DNA from: Pseudonocardiales bacterium
GTDB lineage: Bacteria; Actinomycetota; Actinomycetes; Mycobacteriales; Pseudonocardiaceae
Assembly (NCBI GenBank): GCA_003244055.1
Contig: QHBZ01000105.1
Location: 1-41,681 of the forward strand
Direction of reading: 5' to 3'
DNA length: 41,681 nt
The notes beneath the pieces are model-generated. The model made no database searches, was not told the DNA's origin, and was given only the letters and a program-made list of their open reading frames with translations. Made by a program: the position numbers and the translations under genes. Of the stretch, positions 23,909 to 31,900 are shown piece by piece. Numbering within the stretch: position 1 is the first letter of the stretch; every line of letters starts with the position of its first letter.

Positions 23909-24619
23909 ATGGGGAACTCGGTGCAGAACGTCAGCTTCGCGTCGAACGGGTCTACCGCGCATGGGTACCTTGCGTTGCCGGAAGGCGGTCGGGGTCCTGG
24001 GGTCGTGGTGATCCAGGAGTGGTGGGGGTTGACCAGCCATATCGTCGATGTGGCGAACCGGCTGGCCGCCGAGGGCTTCGTCGCTCTGGCGCCCGATCTG
24101 TTCGGCGGCACCACCACCCATGACGCTGATGAAGCGGGCAAGCTCATGCGGGACCTGCCGGTGGATCAGGCGGCCCGTGACCTGGGCGGCGCGGTGGATT
24201 ACCTGCTTGCCAACGACGCCGTCACCAGCTCCACCGTCGGCGCGGTCGGTTTCTGCATGGGTGGCGGCTTCGTGCTTGTGCTCGCTGCGCAGCAGGGCGA
24301 CAAGATCGGTGCCGCGGTACCGTTCTACGGCGTCCTCAGCGAGGACTACCCGAGTTTTGAGAACCTGTCCGCGCCACTGCTCGGGCACTTCGGCGAGCAG
24401 GACCAGATGCAGAGCCCTGACCAGGTCCGCCAGCTCGCGGCCAGCATCGAGAAGCAGACAGGGCAGCGGCCTGACTTCCGCTTCTACCCGGGCGCTGGGC
24501 ACGCGTTCTTCAACGACGAGAACCTGCTTGGCACCCACGACCCGGAGCAGGCCACCAAGGCATGGGACGCCACGCTGCGCTTTCTTCGCGAGCAGCTGGG
24601 AACGTCCCAGCGCGGCTAG
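23909..24619 (+). CDS. Dienelactone hydrolase family protein
   Basis: A 236-residue alpha/beta hydrolase. The triad is Cys in GFCMGGGF, Asp in GEQDQM and His in GAGHAFF, the Cys-Asp-His set of carboxymethylenebutenolidase. VVVIQEWWGL and ALAPDLFGG are further family motifs. It hydrolyses dienelactone-type esters in aromatic degradation or serves general esterase functions; no degradation cluster is nearby. ATG 23909 begins the conserved region; an earlier in-frame GTG/ATG overlaps the palindrome and is less likely. TGGGAT lies 8 nt upstream. A palindromic element precedes it. Confidence 0.88.
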   Translation: MGNSVQNVSFASNGSTAHGYLALPEGGRGPGVVVIQEWWGLTSHIVDVANRLAAEGFVALAPDLFGGTTTHDADEAGKLMRDLPVDQAARDLGGAVDYLLANDAVTSSTVGAVGFCMGGGFVLVLAAQQGDKIGAAVPFYGVLSEDYPSFENLSAPLLGHFGEQDQMQSPDQVRQLAASIEKQTGQRPDFRFYPGAGHAFFNDENLLGTHDPEQATKAWDATLRFLREQLGTSQRG

Positions 24620-24634
24620 CGGTGCGCCGCGGCG

Positions 24635-24916
24635 TCAGATATCGATGCTCAGGTCGGCTCGAATCTTGCGGGCGAGGGACTCGTCCATCAGCAGCCGAGC
24701 GACCAGGGCGCGGATGACGTCCTGGCCGGTGACCCGGGCGGTACCGATGGAGTCGGCGGTCTCGGCGCACCACTGCGTGAGCTTGATGTGATAGGTGGGG
24801 GACAGGTCAACACTGCGCCGGACGGGCTTGGTACGCCCGGAGTCCGCCCAATGGAGGTGCTGGGCAGGCTGAGTTCCGCGCGTCCGGGCGGCGACGTGGT
24901 CGGCACTGCTAATCAT
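24635..24916 (-). CDS. Ribbon-helix-helix-like small protein
   Basis: A 93-residue protein with GGGAGGT before ATG 24916. After a polar N-terminal half, RRSVDLSPTYHIKLTQWCAE and GQDVIRALVARLLMDESLAR form the beta-helix-helix pattern of ribbon-helix-helix DNA-binding proteins similar to ParB/ParG-type or CopG-like small regulators common in actinobacteria. No parA or toxin lies next to it. It is convergent with the dienelactone hydrolase (stops 16 bases apart) and divergent from the Rieske gene. A regulator or relic of a plasmid partition unit is possible. Confidence 0.6.
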   Translation of the reverse strand: MISSADHVAARTRGTQPAQHLHWADSGRTKPVRRSVDLSPTYHIKLTQWCAETADSIGTARVTGQDVIRALVARLLMDESLARKIRADLSIDI

Positions 24917-25022
24917 AGATACCTCCCTATGCCAGACGTTCGTGTGCGCACCCGGAGTGGTTCGGTCCCGCGGAGAGGTACTGTGATCCGTCTTGCGAGG
25001 GATCCGGCCGGCAAGGAGAGAG

Positions 25023-25541
25023 ATGCACGACGACACCCCATACGGATCCAACGTGGCCCGGCGCGCTGCGCTGGCCGGCGCCGGGGCGCTCGCTGCCTGC
25101 GTTGCGTTGGCCGCCTGCGGCAGTTCCACGAACCAGGATGCCGCCTCGCCACCCCCGACACCGGCAGCCCCCCCGAATCAGCCGGACCTTCCGCCATCGG
25201 CAGCCCCGTCGACAACGGAAACTCCCGCGCAGTCGGCGCCTGGCGGCAGTCCAAGCGAGCGGCTCGCGACCACCAGCGACATCCCAGTCGGTGGCGGCAC
25301 TGTGATCGCCGGTAAGAAGGTCGTGGTGACCCAGCCAGTGCCGGGAACGTTCGCCGCTTTCTCGGCGATCTGCACCCACCAGGGCTGCACGGTCAACAAG
25401 GTCGCCAATGGGACGATCGACTGCCCCTGCCACGGGAGCAAGTTCGCCATCGCGGACGGCTCGGTCGTGCAGGGTCCAGCGTCAAGGCCGCTTGCTCGAC
25501 GTCAGATCACGGTCTCGGGTGACGCCATAGCGCTGGCGTGA
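25023..25541 (+). CDS. Exported Rieske [2Fe-2S] lipoprotein
   Basis: A 172-residue protein. The N-terminus has an Arg pair (NVARRAALAGAGAL), suggestive of Tat export, and a lipobox LAAC ending at Cys32. A Pro/Ser/Thr-rich linker of about 50 residues leads to the Rieske domain: CTHQGC (Cys117, His119, Cys122) and CPCHGSKF (Cys134, Cys136, His137). Cluster ligands and the disulfide pair are complete. It would hold a [2Fe-2S] cluster on the outer face of the membrane and pass electrons to an unknown partner; no cytochrome gene is adjacent. GGAGAG precedes ATG 25023. Confidence 0.87.
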   Translation: MHDDTPYGSNVARRAALAGAGALAACVALAACGSSTNQDAASPPPTPAAPPNQPDLPPSAAPSTTETPAQSAPGGSPSERLATTSDIPVGGGTVIAGKKVVVTQPVPGTFAAFSAICTHQGCTVNKVANGTIDCPCHGSKFAIADGSVVQGPASRPLARRQITVSGDAIALA

Positions 25542-25550
25542 ACAACCCGT

Positions 25551-25582
25551 TCAGCGCCACGACGGCTCAGCGCCACGACGGC
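25551..25582. repeat. 16-bp tandem duplication at the end of pmt
   Basis: TCAGCGCCACGACGGC occurs twice in a row (25551-25566 and 25567-25582). The second copy encodes the last four residues and the stop of Pmt; the first lies just past the stop in another frame. A recent slippage duplication, without effect on the protein. Confidence 0.8.
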
Positions 25583-27138
25583 AGCCAGAGCTCCGCATTC
25601 CAGTGCTCGGGGGTGATCGAGCCACCGGTGAGAATCGGCCAGAGCCAGATGAAGTTGGCCACCACCAACCCGACGTAAAGCGAGACCACCAGCAGCCCCG
25701 TGCCGCGTCGCTCGACGCCGTCCCTGGCCCGGCCAAGGACCTCACCCAACACCAACGTCACGGCGATGACCAGAAACGGCGCTACCGGCGTCATATAGAA
25801 GAAATACATCTGGCGGTGGATGTTGAGGAACCAGGGCAGCCAGCCGGCGGCGTAGCCGGTCAGCGCCGCCGCGTAGCGCCAGTCCGGTCCGGTGGCGGCT
25901 CGCCACAGCGCCCAAGCCAGCACGGGCAGCGTGAGCCACCACATCGCGGGCGTGCCGACCAGCATCACGGTGGCGACGCAGCCGGGACGTCCGCATCCTG
26001 GCGCGGCGGCACCGGACTCGTAGTAGTAGAGCATCGGCCGCAGTCCCATCGGCCAGCTCCATGGTTTGGACTCCCACGGGTGCGGATGGGCGGGGGTGAC
26101 CAGGTTCTCGTGGAAGCGCAACACGGCAGAGCTGTAGTACCACAGCGACCGCAGCGCCGCTGGCACGAACGACAGCGGGCCACCCGCGCCGAACTGATGG
26201 CCCACCGCATGCCGGTCGACGCCGGTTTCGCTGCTGAACCAGGCCCACCAGGTCGCCAGGTAAGCCCCGACCGGCACCGCCGCCATCGCCCATGACGCCG
26301 GCCCGAGATCCCGAGCCAGAGTGCCGGCCCAGGGACGGCGGACGCCCGCGGCGCGCCGCGCGCAGGCGTCCCAGACCAGGCTCAACCCGGCGAACGCGAC
26401 GAGGTAATACACCGCGGACCATTTCGTGCCGCAGGCCAGCCCGAGCAGCACCCCGGCTCCGAAGCGCCACCAGCGCACCCCGAACCGCGGCCCGAAGTCG
26501 GTGTCGGAGACCCGACCCTCCCGGACCACCGCGGCCAGCCTCTCGTGCACCTGCTCCCGATCGATGACCAGGCAGCCGAAGGCCGCCAGGACGAACATCG
26601 CGAGAAAGATGTCCAGCATCCCGATGCGTGACTGCACCTGGCTGACGCCATCGGCGATGAGCAGCACCCCGGCGATCCCGCCGAGCAGTGTCGATCTGGT
26701 CATCCGGCGCACGATCCGCACGATGAGCAGCACACATACCGTGCCGGCCAGTGCGGCGGACAGCCGCCAGCCCCAGCTGTCGTAGCCCATCAGCAGCTCG
26801 CCCAGCGCCATGAGCTGCTTGCCTAACGGAGGGTGCACGACGAGCTCGTAGCCCGCGTTGTCCTCCACCCCGCCGGTGCGCAGCATCTGCCAGGCCTGCG
26901 GCGCGTAGTGCTTCTCGTCGAACACCGGGGTACCGCGATCGGTGGGATAGCCCAGATTCCACAGCCGCACCAGGCCGGCGATCACGGTCAGGCTCAGCGT
27001 CACCACCCAACTGCGCGCACGGTCGGTGAGCGGTCGCGGGATCAGCCGCTGCAGCGGATCGGTCGGCTTGGTCGCTGCCGGAGGCTTCCGGCCGACGCCG
27101 ACCACCAGGGTGTCGGAGTGCGCCTCCCGGACCGCCAT
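25567..27138 (-). CDS. pmt: Protein O-mannosyltransferase (GT39)
   Basis: A 523-residue polytopic membrane enzyme that transfers mannose from polyprenyl-phosphomannose to Ser/Thr of exported proteins. The first luminal loop carries the catalytic acidic pair in TPVFDEKHYAPQAW, followed by LVVHPPLGKQLMALGE and RLSAALAGT. About ten hydrophobic helices follow, and SRIGMLDIFLAMFVL and PWFLNIHRQMYFFYMTPV are also conserved. It corresponds to Rv1002c, divergent from rsmI as in M. tuberculosis. ATG 27138 is chosen over TTG 27171; TACGAT (27149-27154, minus strand) is a -10 about 10 bases upstream. Likely targets are secreted Ala/Pro-rich proteins such as the wall hydrolases here (inference). Confidence 0.92.
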   Translation of the reverse strand: MAVREAHSDTLVVGVGRKPPAATKPTDPLQRLIPRPLTDRARSWVVTLSLTVIAGLVRLWNLGYPTDRGTPVFDEKHYAPQAWQMLRTGGVEDNAGYELVVHPPLGKQLMALGELLMGYDSWGWRLSAALAGTVCVLLIVRIVRRMTRSTLLGGIAGVLLIADGVSQVQSRIGMLDIFLAMFVLAAFGCLVIDREQVHERLAAVVREGRVSDTDFGPRFGVRWWRFGAGVLLGLACGTKWSAVYYLVAFAGLSLVWDACARRAAGVRRPWAGTLARDLGPASWAMAAVPVGAYLATWWAWFSSETGVDRHAVGHQFGAGGPLSFVPAALRSLWYYSSAVLRFHENLVTPAHPHPWESKPWSWPMGLRPMLYYYESGAAAPGCGRPGCVATVMLVGTPAMWWLTLPVLAWALWRAATGPDWRYAAALTGYAAGWLPWFLNIHRQMYFFYMTPVAPFLVIAVTLVLGEVLGRARDGVERRGTGLLVVSLYVGLVVANFIWLWPILTGGSITPEHWNAELWLPSWR

Positions 27139-27148
27139 CACGGGCCTG

Positions 27149-27158
27149 ATCGTAGGCT
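27149..27158. promoter_or_regulatory. Overlapping divergent -10 elements of pmt and rsmI
   Basis: ATCGTAGGCT contains TAGGCT (27153-27158) reading right, 7 bases before rsmI ATG 27166, and TACGAT (27149-27154) reading left, 10 bases before pmt ATG 27138. The two -10 boxes share the TA base pairs, so the genes are served by one back-to-back promoter and both mRNAs would be nearly or fully leaderless. Confidence 0.5.
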
Positions 27159-27165
27159 CGTCGTT

Positions 27166-28071
27166 ATGCAAGGAACGTCGGGCTCCGCCACCTCAGGTTC
27201 TGGCGCCCGAAGTTCTGTGACACCAGGTTCTGCGACACCAGGTTCTGGGGCGTTGGTACTGGCGGCCACCCCGCTCGGCGACTCGCGAGACGCCTCGCCA
27301 CGCTTGGTCGAGGCGTTAGGCCGCGCGGACGTGGTGGCCGCCGAGGACACCCGCCGGTTGCGCTCGCTCGCCGCGGTGCTCGGGGTGACCGTCACCGGCC
27401 GGATCGTCTCGCACTACGACGCGGTGGAGGCGGCCCGGATCCCCGGGCTTCTGGAGGCGATCCGCGGCGGTGCGACAGTGCTGGTGGTGACCGACGCCGG
27501 GATGCCCGCCGTGTCCGACCCAGGGTTCCGGCTGGTGGCCGCATGCGTGCAGGAGGGGCTTCGGGTGACCTGCCTGCCCGGCCCGTCGGCGGTGACCACC
27601 GCGTTGGCCGTGTCCGGACTGCCCAGCGATCGGTTCTGCTTTGAGGGCTTCGCGCCGCGCCGGGGCGGTCCTCGCCGGCGCTGGCTGGCCGGCCTTGCGG
27701 GTGAAGGGCGCACCTGTGTGTTCTTCGAGTCACCGCACCGGCTGGCCGCGACGCTGGCCGACGCTGCGGAGGTGCTCGGCACGGACCGGGCCGCGGCGGT
27801 CTGCCGGGAGCTGACCAAGCAGTACGAAGAGGTTCGCCGGGGTGGGCTGGGTGCGCTCGCCCAGTGGGCCGCCGGCGGAGTTCGCGGCGAGGTCACCGTC
27901 GTGCTGTCCGGTGCTCCCCCTGCCGGTCCGCCTGATGTCGCTGACCTCCTCGACGAGGTGACCGAACGGGTGACCGGGGGGCAGCGGCTCAAGGAGGCCG
28001 TCACCGCCGTAGCGACCGCCCACGGCGTCGCCAAGCGGGACCTCTACCAGGCGGTTGTGGACAACCCGTGA
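27166..28071 (+). CDS. rsmI: 16S rRNA 2'-O-methyltransferase RsmI
   Basis: A 301-residue SAM-dependent enzyme that methylates the ribose of C1402 in 16S rRNA. LVLAATPLGDSRDASPRLVE, VVAAEDTRRLRSL, VVTDAGMPAVSDPGFRLV and LPGPSAVTTALAVSGLPSDRF are its hallmark motifs, and KRDLYQAVV lies near the end. The N-terminus is unusual: about 28 Gly/Ser/Thr-rich residues encoded by degenerate repeats of GTTCTGnGACACCAG precede the conserved start. ATG 27166 is supported by TAGGCT 7 bases upstream; GTG 27217 would remove most of the repeat. A very strong hairpin begins at the stop codon. Confidence 0.93.
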   Translation: MQGTSGSATSGSGARSSVTPGSATPGSGALVLAATPLGDSRDASPRLVEALGRADVVAAEDTRRLRSLAAVLGVTVTGRIVSHYDAVEAARIPGLLEAIRGGATVLVVTDAGMPAVSDPGFRLVAACVQEGLRVTCLPGPSAVTTALAVSGLPSDRFCFEGFAPRRGGPRRRWLAGLAGEGRTCVFFESPHRLAATLADAAEVLGTDRAAAVCRELTKQYEEVRRGGLGALAQWAAGGVRGEVTVVLSGAPPAGPPDVADLLDEVTERVTGGQRLKEAVTAVATAHGVAKRDLYQAVVDNP

Positions 28072-28110
28072 GTGCGAAACAGTGTTAGGACACGGTTTCG
28101 CACTCACGGG
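28065..28110. terminator. 16-bp hairpin over the rsmI stop and peptidase start
   Basis: CCCGTGAGTGCGAAAC (28065-28080) pairs perfectly with GTTTCGCACTCACGGG (28095-28110); inside the loop GTGT (28082-28085) pairs with ACAC (28090-28093). The rsmI TGA (28069-28071) is in the left arm and the best GTG start of the next gene (28082) is in the loop. A DnaA-box nonamer (28056-28064) abuts it. It may end rsmI transcription and also control initiation of the peptidase. Confidence 0.7.
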
Positions 28111-30172
28111 TCCGCAGGACCAGTACCTGTGGTTGGAGGACGTGACCGGTGAGTGGGCGCTGTCCTGGGTGCGGGACCGCAACGTCGAGACCGTCAACGA
28201 GCTGACCGGGGGGTCCCGGTTCGAAGCGCTGCGCGCCGAGATCCGGGAGGTGCTCGACTCGACGGACCGCATCCCGTACATCACCCGGCGCGGCGAGTAC
28301 CGGTACAACTTCTGGCGCGACCGCGACCACCCGCGTGGGCTGTGGCGGCGCACCACCCTCGCCGAGTACCGCAGGCAGCGGCCGGACTGGGAGATCCTGC
28401 TCGACGTCGACGCGCTGGCCCGTGACGAGGGGGAGAACTGGGTCTTCCACGGTGCGCAGTGCCTGCGGCCGGACTACCGGCGGGCGCTGGTGTCGCTGTC
28501 GCGGGGCGGCGCGGACGCGGCGGTGCTGCGGGAGTTCGACATCGAGCGCCGCGAGTTCGTCACCTACGGCTTCACGCTGCCCGAGGCGAAGTCTGTGGTG
28601 GACTGGATCGACGCCGATCACATCTACGTCGCCACCGACTTCGGACCGGGAACGCTCACCACCAGCGGATACCCCCGTACCGTCCGGCAATGGCGGCGCG
28701 GCACGCCATTGGCGCAGGCCGAGCTGGTGTACGAAGGTGAGTTCGACGATGTCCGGGTGTCCGCCTACCACGACGACGCCGAGGGTTTCGAGCGCGACTT
28801 CGTCCGCCGTGTTAGGGACTTCTACCGCACCGAGCTGTACCTGCGATGCGACGACCGGCTGCGCCGCGTCGAGGTACCCGACGACGCGATCGTCGGCGTG
28901 CACCGGCAGTGGTTGCTGATCGAGCTGCGCAACGACTGGGCGATCGGTCGGACGTACCCGGCGGGCTGCCTACTGGTAACCGACTTCGACGAGTTCATCG
29001 ACCGGGGCCCCGGTGAGCTGCGGGTGTTGTTCACTCCCGATGAGCACACCTCGCTGGCCGGTTACAGCTGGACTCGCCACCACTTGATCCTCGACGTGAT
29101 GCGCGACGTGGTCAGTCACCTCTCGGTGCTGACACCGGCGCAGGATTGGCGTGCCATACCGCTGACCGGCACGCCACCGTTGTGCAGCGTCAGCGCCTGG
29201 GGCAGCGACTCACACACCGACGATGAGTACCTGCTTGGCGTCGACGGTTTCTTGACCCCGTCTACGCTGGCCATCGGAACGATCGGAACGATCGGAACGA
29301 TCGGAACGATCGGAACGATCGGCGCGGTCGGTGCCGGTCCGAGCGAGATACTCAAGCGAGAACCGTCCTTCTTCGACGGTGCTGGCCTCGCCGTGCACCA
29401 GCACTTCGCGGTCTCCGACGACGGCACCGAGATCCCGTACTTCGTGGTGGCGCCCGCCCCGGCGGTGCCGCCCGGCGGCTGGCCCACCCTGTTGTACGGC
29501 TACGGCGGCTTCGAGATATCCCTGCAACCGGGCTACCGCGGTGGCCTGGGCCGGGCCTGGCTGGCCCGAGGCGGCTGCTATGTCGTCGCCAACATCCGCG
29601 GCGGCGGCGAGTACGGCCCGCGCTGGCATTCCGCCGCGCTCAAGGGCGACCGCCACCTGGTCTACGAGGACTTCGCTGCGGTGGCCCAGGATCTGGTCAC
29701 CCGCGGCCTCACCACCCCGGCCCGCCTCGGCGCCCAGGGCGGCAGCAACGGCGGCCTGCTGATGGGTGTGATGCTCACTCGGTACCCGGAGCGCTTCGGC
29801 GCCATCGTCGCCTCGGTTCCGCTGCTGGACATGCTGCGCTACCACCTGCTGCCAGCCGGCGCCTCCTGGATCGCCGAGTACGGCGATCCAGACGACCCGG
29901 CTCACCGCGAGCACCTGCTGCCCTTCTCCCCGTACCACCAGCTGCGCGCCGGACGCCACTACCCGCCGGTGTTGCTCACGACGTCCACCCGTGACGACCG
30001 GGTGCATCCCGGCCATGCCCGCAAGCTGGTGGCCCGGATGCGCGAGTACGGCCTGCCGGTCACCTACTACGAGAACATCGAGGGTGGCCACGGCGGCGCG
30101 GCCGACAACGAACAGGCGGCCTTCATGGCTGCCCTGGCCTACGAGTTCCTCTGGCGCCACCTCTCGGACTGA
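28082..30172 (+). CDS. Prolyl oligopeptidase family (S9) serine peptidase
   Basis: A 696-residue peptidase: an N-terminal seven-bladed propeller (about 15-400) over an alpha/beta hydrolase domain. PQDQYLWLEDVTGEWALSWV is the family N-terminal signature. In the catalytic domain the nucleophile is Ser555 (GAQGGSNGGLL), Asp is in STRDDRVHP and His670 in EGGHGG; PTLLYGYGGFEI and NIRGGGEYG form the oxyanion region. It cleaves short peptides, probably after Pro or basic residues, in the cytoplasm. Between the domains lies a perfect 9-bp tandem repeat encoding Ile-Gly-Thr five times. GTG 28082 is in the loop of a hairpin; TTG 28055 overlapping rsmI is the alternative, and no clear ribosome site is seen. 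Confidence 0.88.
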   Translation: MLGHGFALTGPQDQYLWLEDVTGEWALSWVRDRNVETVNELTGGSRFEALRAEIREVLDSTDRIPYITRRGEYRYNFWRDRDHPRGLWRRTTLAEYRRQRPDWEILLDVDALARDEGENWVFHGAQCLRPDYRRALVSLSRGGADAAVLREFDIERREFVTYGFTLPEAKSVVDWIDADHIYVATDFGPGTLTTSGYPRTVRQWRRGTPLAQAELVYEGEFDDVRVSAYHDDAEGFERDFVRRVRDFYRTELYLRCDDRLRRVEVPDDAIVGVHRQWLLIELRNDWAIGRTYPAGCLLVTDFDEFIDRGPGELRVLFTPDEHTSLAGYSWTRHHLILDVMRDVVSHLSVLTPAQDWRAIPLTGTPPLCSVSAWGSDSHTDDEYLLGVDGFLTPSTLAIGTIGTIGTIGTIGTIGAVGAGPSEILKREPSFFDGAGLAVHQHFAVSDDGTEIPYFVVAPAPAVPPGGWPTLLYGYGGFEISLQPGYRGGLGRAWLARGGCYVVANIRGGGEYGPRWHSAALKGDRHLVYEDFAAVAQDLVTRGLTTPARLGAQGGSNGGLLMGVMLTRYPERFGAIVASVPLLDMLRYHLLPAGASWIAEYGDPDDPAHREHLLPFSPYHQLRAGRHYPPVLLTTSTRDDRVHPGHARKLVARMREYGLPVTYYENIEGGHGGAADNEQAAFMAALAYEFLWRHLSD
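29273..29322 (+). repeat. 9-bp tandem repeat (ATCGGAACG x5) within the S9 gene
   Basis: Five identical copies of ATCGGAACG from 29273 to 29317 plus a partial sixth encode IGT repeats between the propeller and the catalytic domain. Being a multiple of three, copy-number changes keep the frame, so the linker length could vary between strains. Confidence 0.95.
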
Positions 30173-30387
30173 CCCGCATAGCGTGCCAACAGGGCAACCT
30201 GTCGGTGCGGTTGATCACCGCTTGTGTGCCTAGGGCGACAAACATTGTCGTCGAACGCACAAACGATGATCTCCGTGTCCCCGACCACGTTTTCGGTGTT
30301 TCACGGGAGTGCTATAGGCGCAGCAGCGTCACTGTGTCGGCGAACTCTGGCCCGGCAGTCGTAGCGCACTCGGATACCCTGCACCTC

Positions 30388-30942
30388 GTGAGGGCCGTAT
30401 TGCTTGAGGTTCCCGAGGCGATGCTCGCCGAGCGCCGCCGGCTGGGCCTCGACGGGCGCGATGAGGTGTGGAACGGAGTCCTGCACATGGTGCCGCCGGC
30501 TGGAGGCCCTCATCAGCGGTTGGGATCCCAGCTGTTGCTGGTACTTGCACCGTTGGCGCAGCATCAGGGGTTGACGCCGTCCTACGAGACTGGTCTTTTC
30601 CGCGCTGGAGACGATTACCGGGTACCCGATCAGCTTTACTGCCGTCCCGAGCAGCAGTCTGACCGGGGGGCCGAGGGTGCTGAGCTGGTGATCGAGATCC
30701 GGTCCGAAGGTGACGAGACCTACGAGAAGATCGGTTTCTATGCCGAGCTCGGGGTACGGGAGATGCTCATCGTGCATCCGGAGGGTCGCTGGGTCGAGTT
30801 GCTACGCGCCGTCGGTGGCCGGCTGCTCCCGGTCAGCGCCGACGCCGAGGGAGGGGTGCGAAGCGAGGTCCTCGGCGCGCGGTTCGGTACCGTCGAAGGG
30901 CGGCTCCGAATCATCTGGCAGGACGGCGTCGCCGACGTCTGA
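30388..30942 (+). CDS. Uma2 family (DUF820) PD-(D/E)XK nuclease-like protein
   Basis: A 184-residue protein. DYRVPDQLYCRP (PD), ELVIEIRSEGDETYEKIGFY (E-x-R...E-K) and ELGVREMLIVHPEGRWVELL are the Uma2/DUF820 signature of a restriction-endonuclease-like fold. Active-site Asp, Glu and Lys are in place, although the usual VEVLSPST reads IEIRSEGD. Such proteins are abundant in cyanobacteria and actinobacteria and are often solitary; their biological role is unclear. GTG 30388 has TACCCT (30375-30380) ending 7 bases upstream, so it is probably leaderless. An upstream in-frame extension to 30205 shows no conserved sequence. Confidence 0.83.
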   Translation: MRAVLLEVPEAMLAERRRLGLDGRDEVWNGVLHMVPPAGGPHQRLGSQLLLVLAPLAQHQGLTPSYETGLFRAGDDYRVPDQLYCRPEQQSDRGAEGAELVIEIRSEGDETYEKIGFYAELGVREMLIVHPEGRWVELLRAVGGRLLPVSADAEGGVRSEVLGARFGTVEGRLRIIWQDGVADV

Positions 30943-31001
30943 GAGCACCGCCGGCCCGTTTGGCACTCACGAACCAGGGGTCGCGCTTGGCCCGATCCGC
31001 G

Positions 31002-31833
31002 TCATATGGTGAGTAGCGTCGTGCCGAAGACCTGCCGGCCTTCGATGGCGGTGTGCGCGTCCGCGGCGCGGTCAAGTGGGAACGTCTGCCCGATCACCGG
31101 CGCGATGGTTCCGGCCGCCGCCTCGGCGAACGCCCGGTCGGTATATCGGGTGAGTTCCGCATCGGACATCTGCACCCGTTCGATCCCGGTCACCACGACC
31201 CGACGGCGTTGCGCTTCCGCCTCGTCGACGGCTGCGAACCGACCGCTGGGGGTCCCGTGGGCGGAGAACCGTCCACCAGGCGCGACCAGCGCGAACGACG
31301 CTTCGCCGAGATCGCCGCCGACGTTGTCCAGGACGACATCGGCGCCGCCACCCAGCGCCGACCGGGCCTGCTCGATCCAGTCCGGCTGCTCGCTGTCGAC
31401 GACTGTCCTCGATGCCAACCTGGGTGACGTCGAAGAGCGCCAGCGCTGTAGGCCCGTCGTGCAACAGCGCAGCTGCCACCGTCAGGTCGAGGCCGTCCGG
31501 CACGGGTGACAGCCCGTTCGCGGCGACAACCGCGTGGTCGGCGTAACCGCCCTCGTTGCCGGTGTGTCCTGCGACCCGCTTCCCGATCCAGCCGGGATCC
31601 ACCCCTTCCCCGACCACAGGCACGCGACCGGCGACGCCGTTGCCGGGCACATAGGGTGGACGCATCGGCCAGTAGTCCTGGCCGGCACCGGACCGGACCG
31701 CCGTCTCCAGCCACAGCGTGTCGGCCACCTCGGCGGCGACCACCACCTGGCCAGGGCCCGGGGCCGGATCGGGCTGGTCGACGAGAATGAGCACCTCGGG
31801 TCCACCGAACCGCGCCACCGTGGCTGCCCGCAC
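31002..31833 (-). pseudogene. Quinone oxidoreductase-like (MDR) gene with the NADPH site deleted
   Basis: From ATG 31833 (minus) the frame encodes MRAATVARFGGPEVLILVDQ, PPYVPGNGVAGRVPVVGEG and TVAAALLHDGPTALALFDVT, the substrate-side half of a zinc-independent medium-chain dehydrogenase. It then jumps, out of frame, to TVVDSEQPDWIEQARSALGG, GADVVLDNVGG, GGRFSAHGTPSGRFAAVD and PLDRAADAHTAIEGRQVFGT. About 45 residues including the glycine-rich GxGxxG turn are missing at the junction (about 31400-31440). Without the cofactor loop and frame it is dead. It is transcribed in the same direction as the TetR gene upstream. Confidence 0.85.
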
Positions 31834-31900
31834 CTCAGCACGCTCCTTCCGCTCGTGAACTGGGACGAGGCCAACCCTGCTACCTCAACCTTGGTTGAAG

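Noticed and set aside
23441-24538. 365-codon minus frame over the ModE remnant and dienelactone hydrolase
   Set aside because: Both plus-strand products are recognisable; the minus frame is not protein-like and crosses a palindromic repeat.
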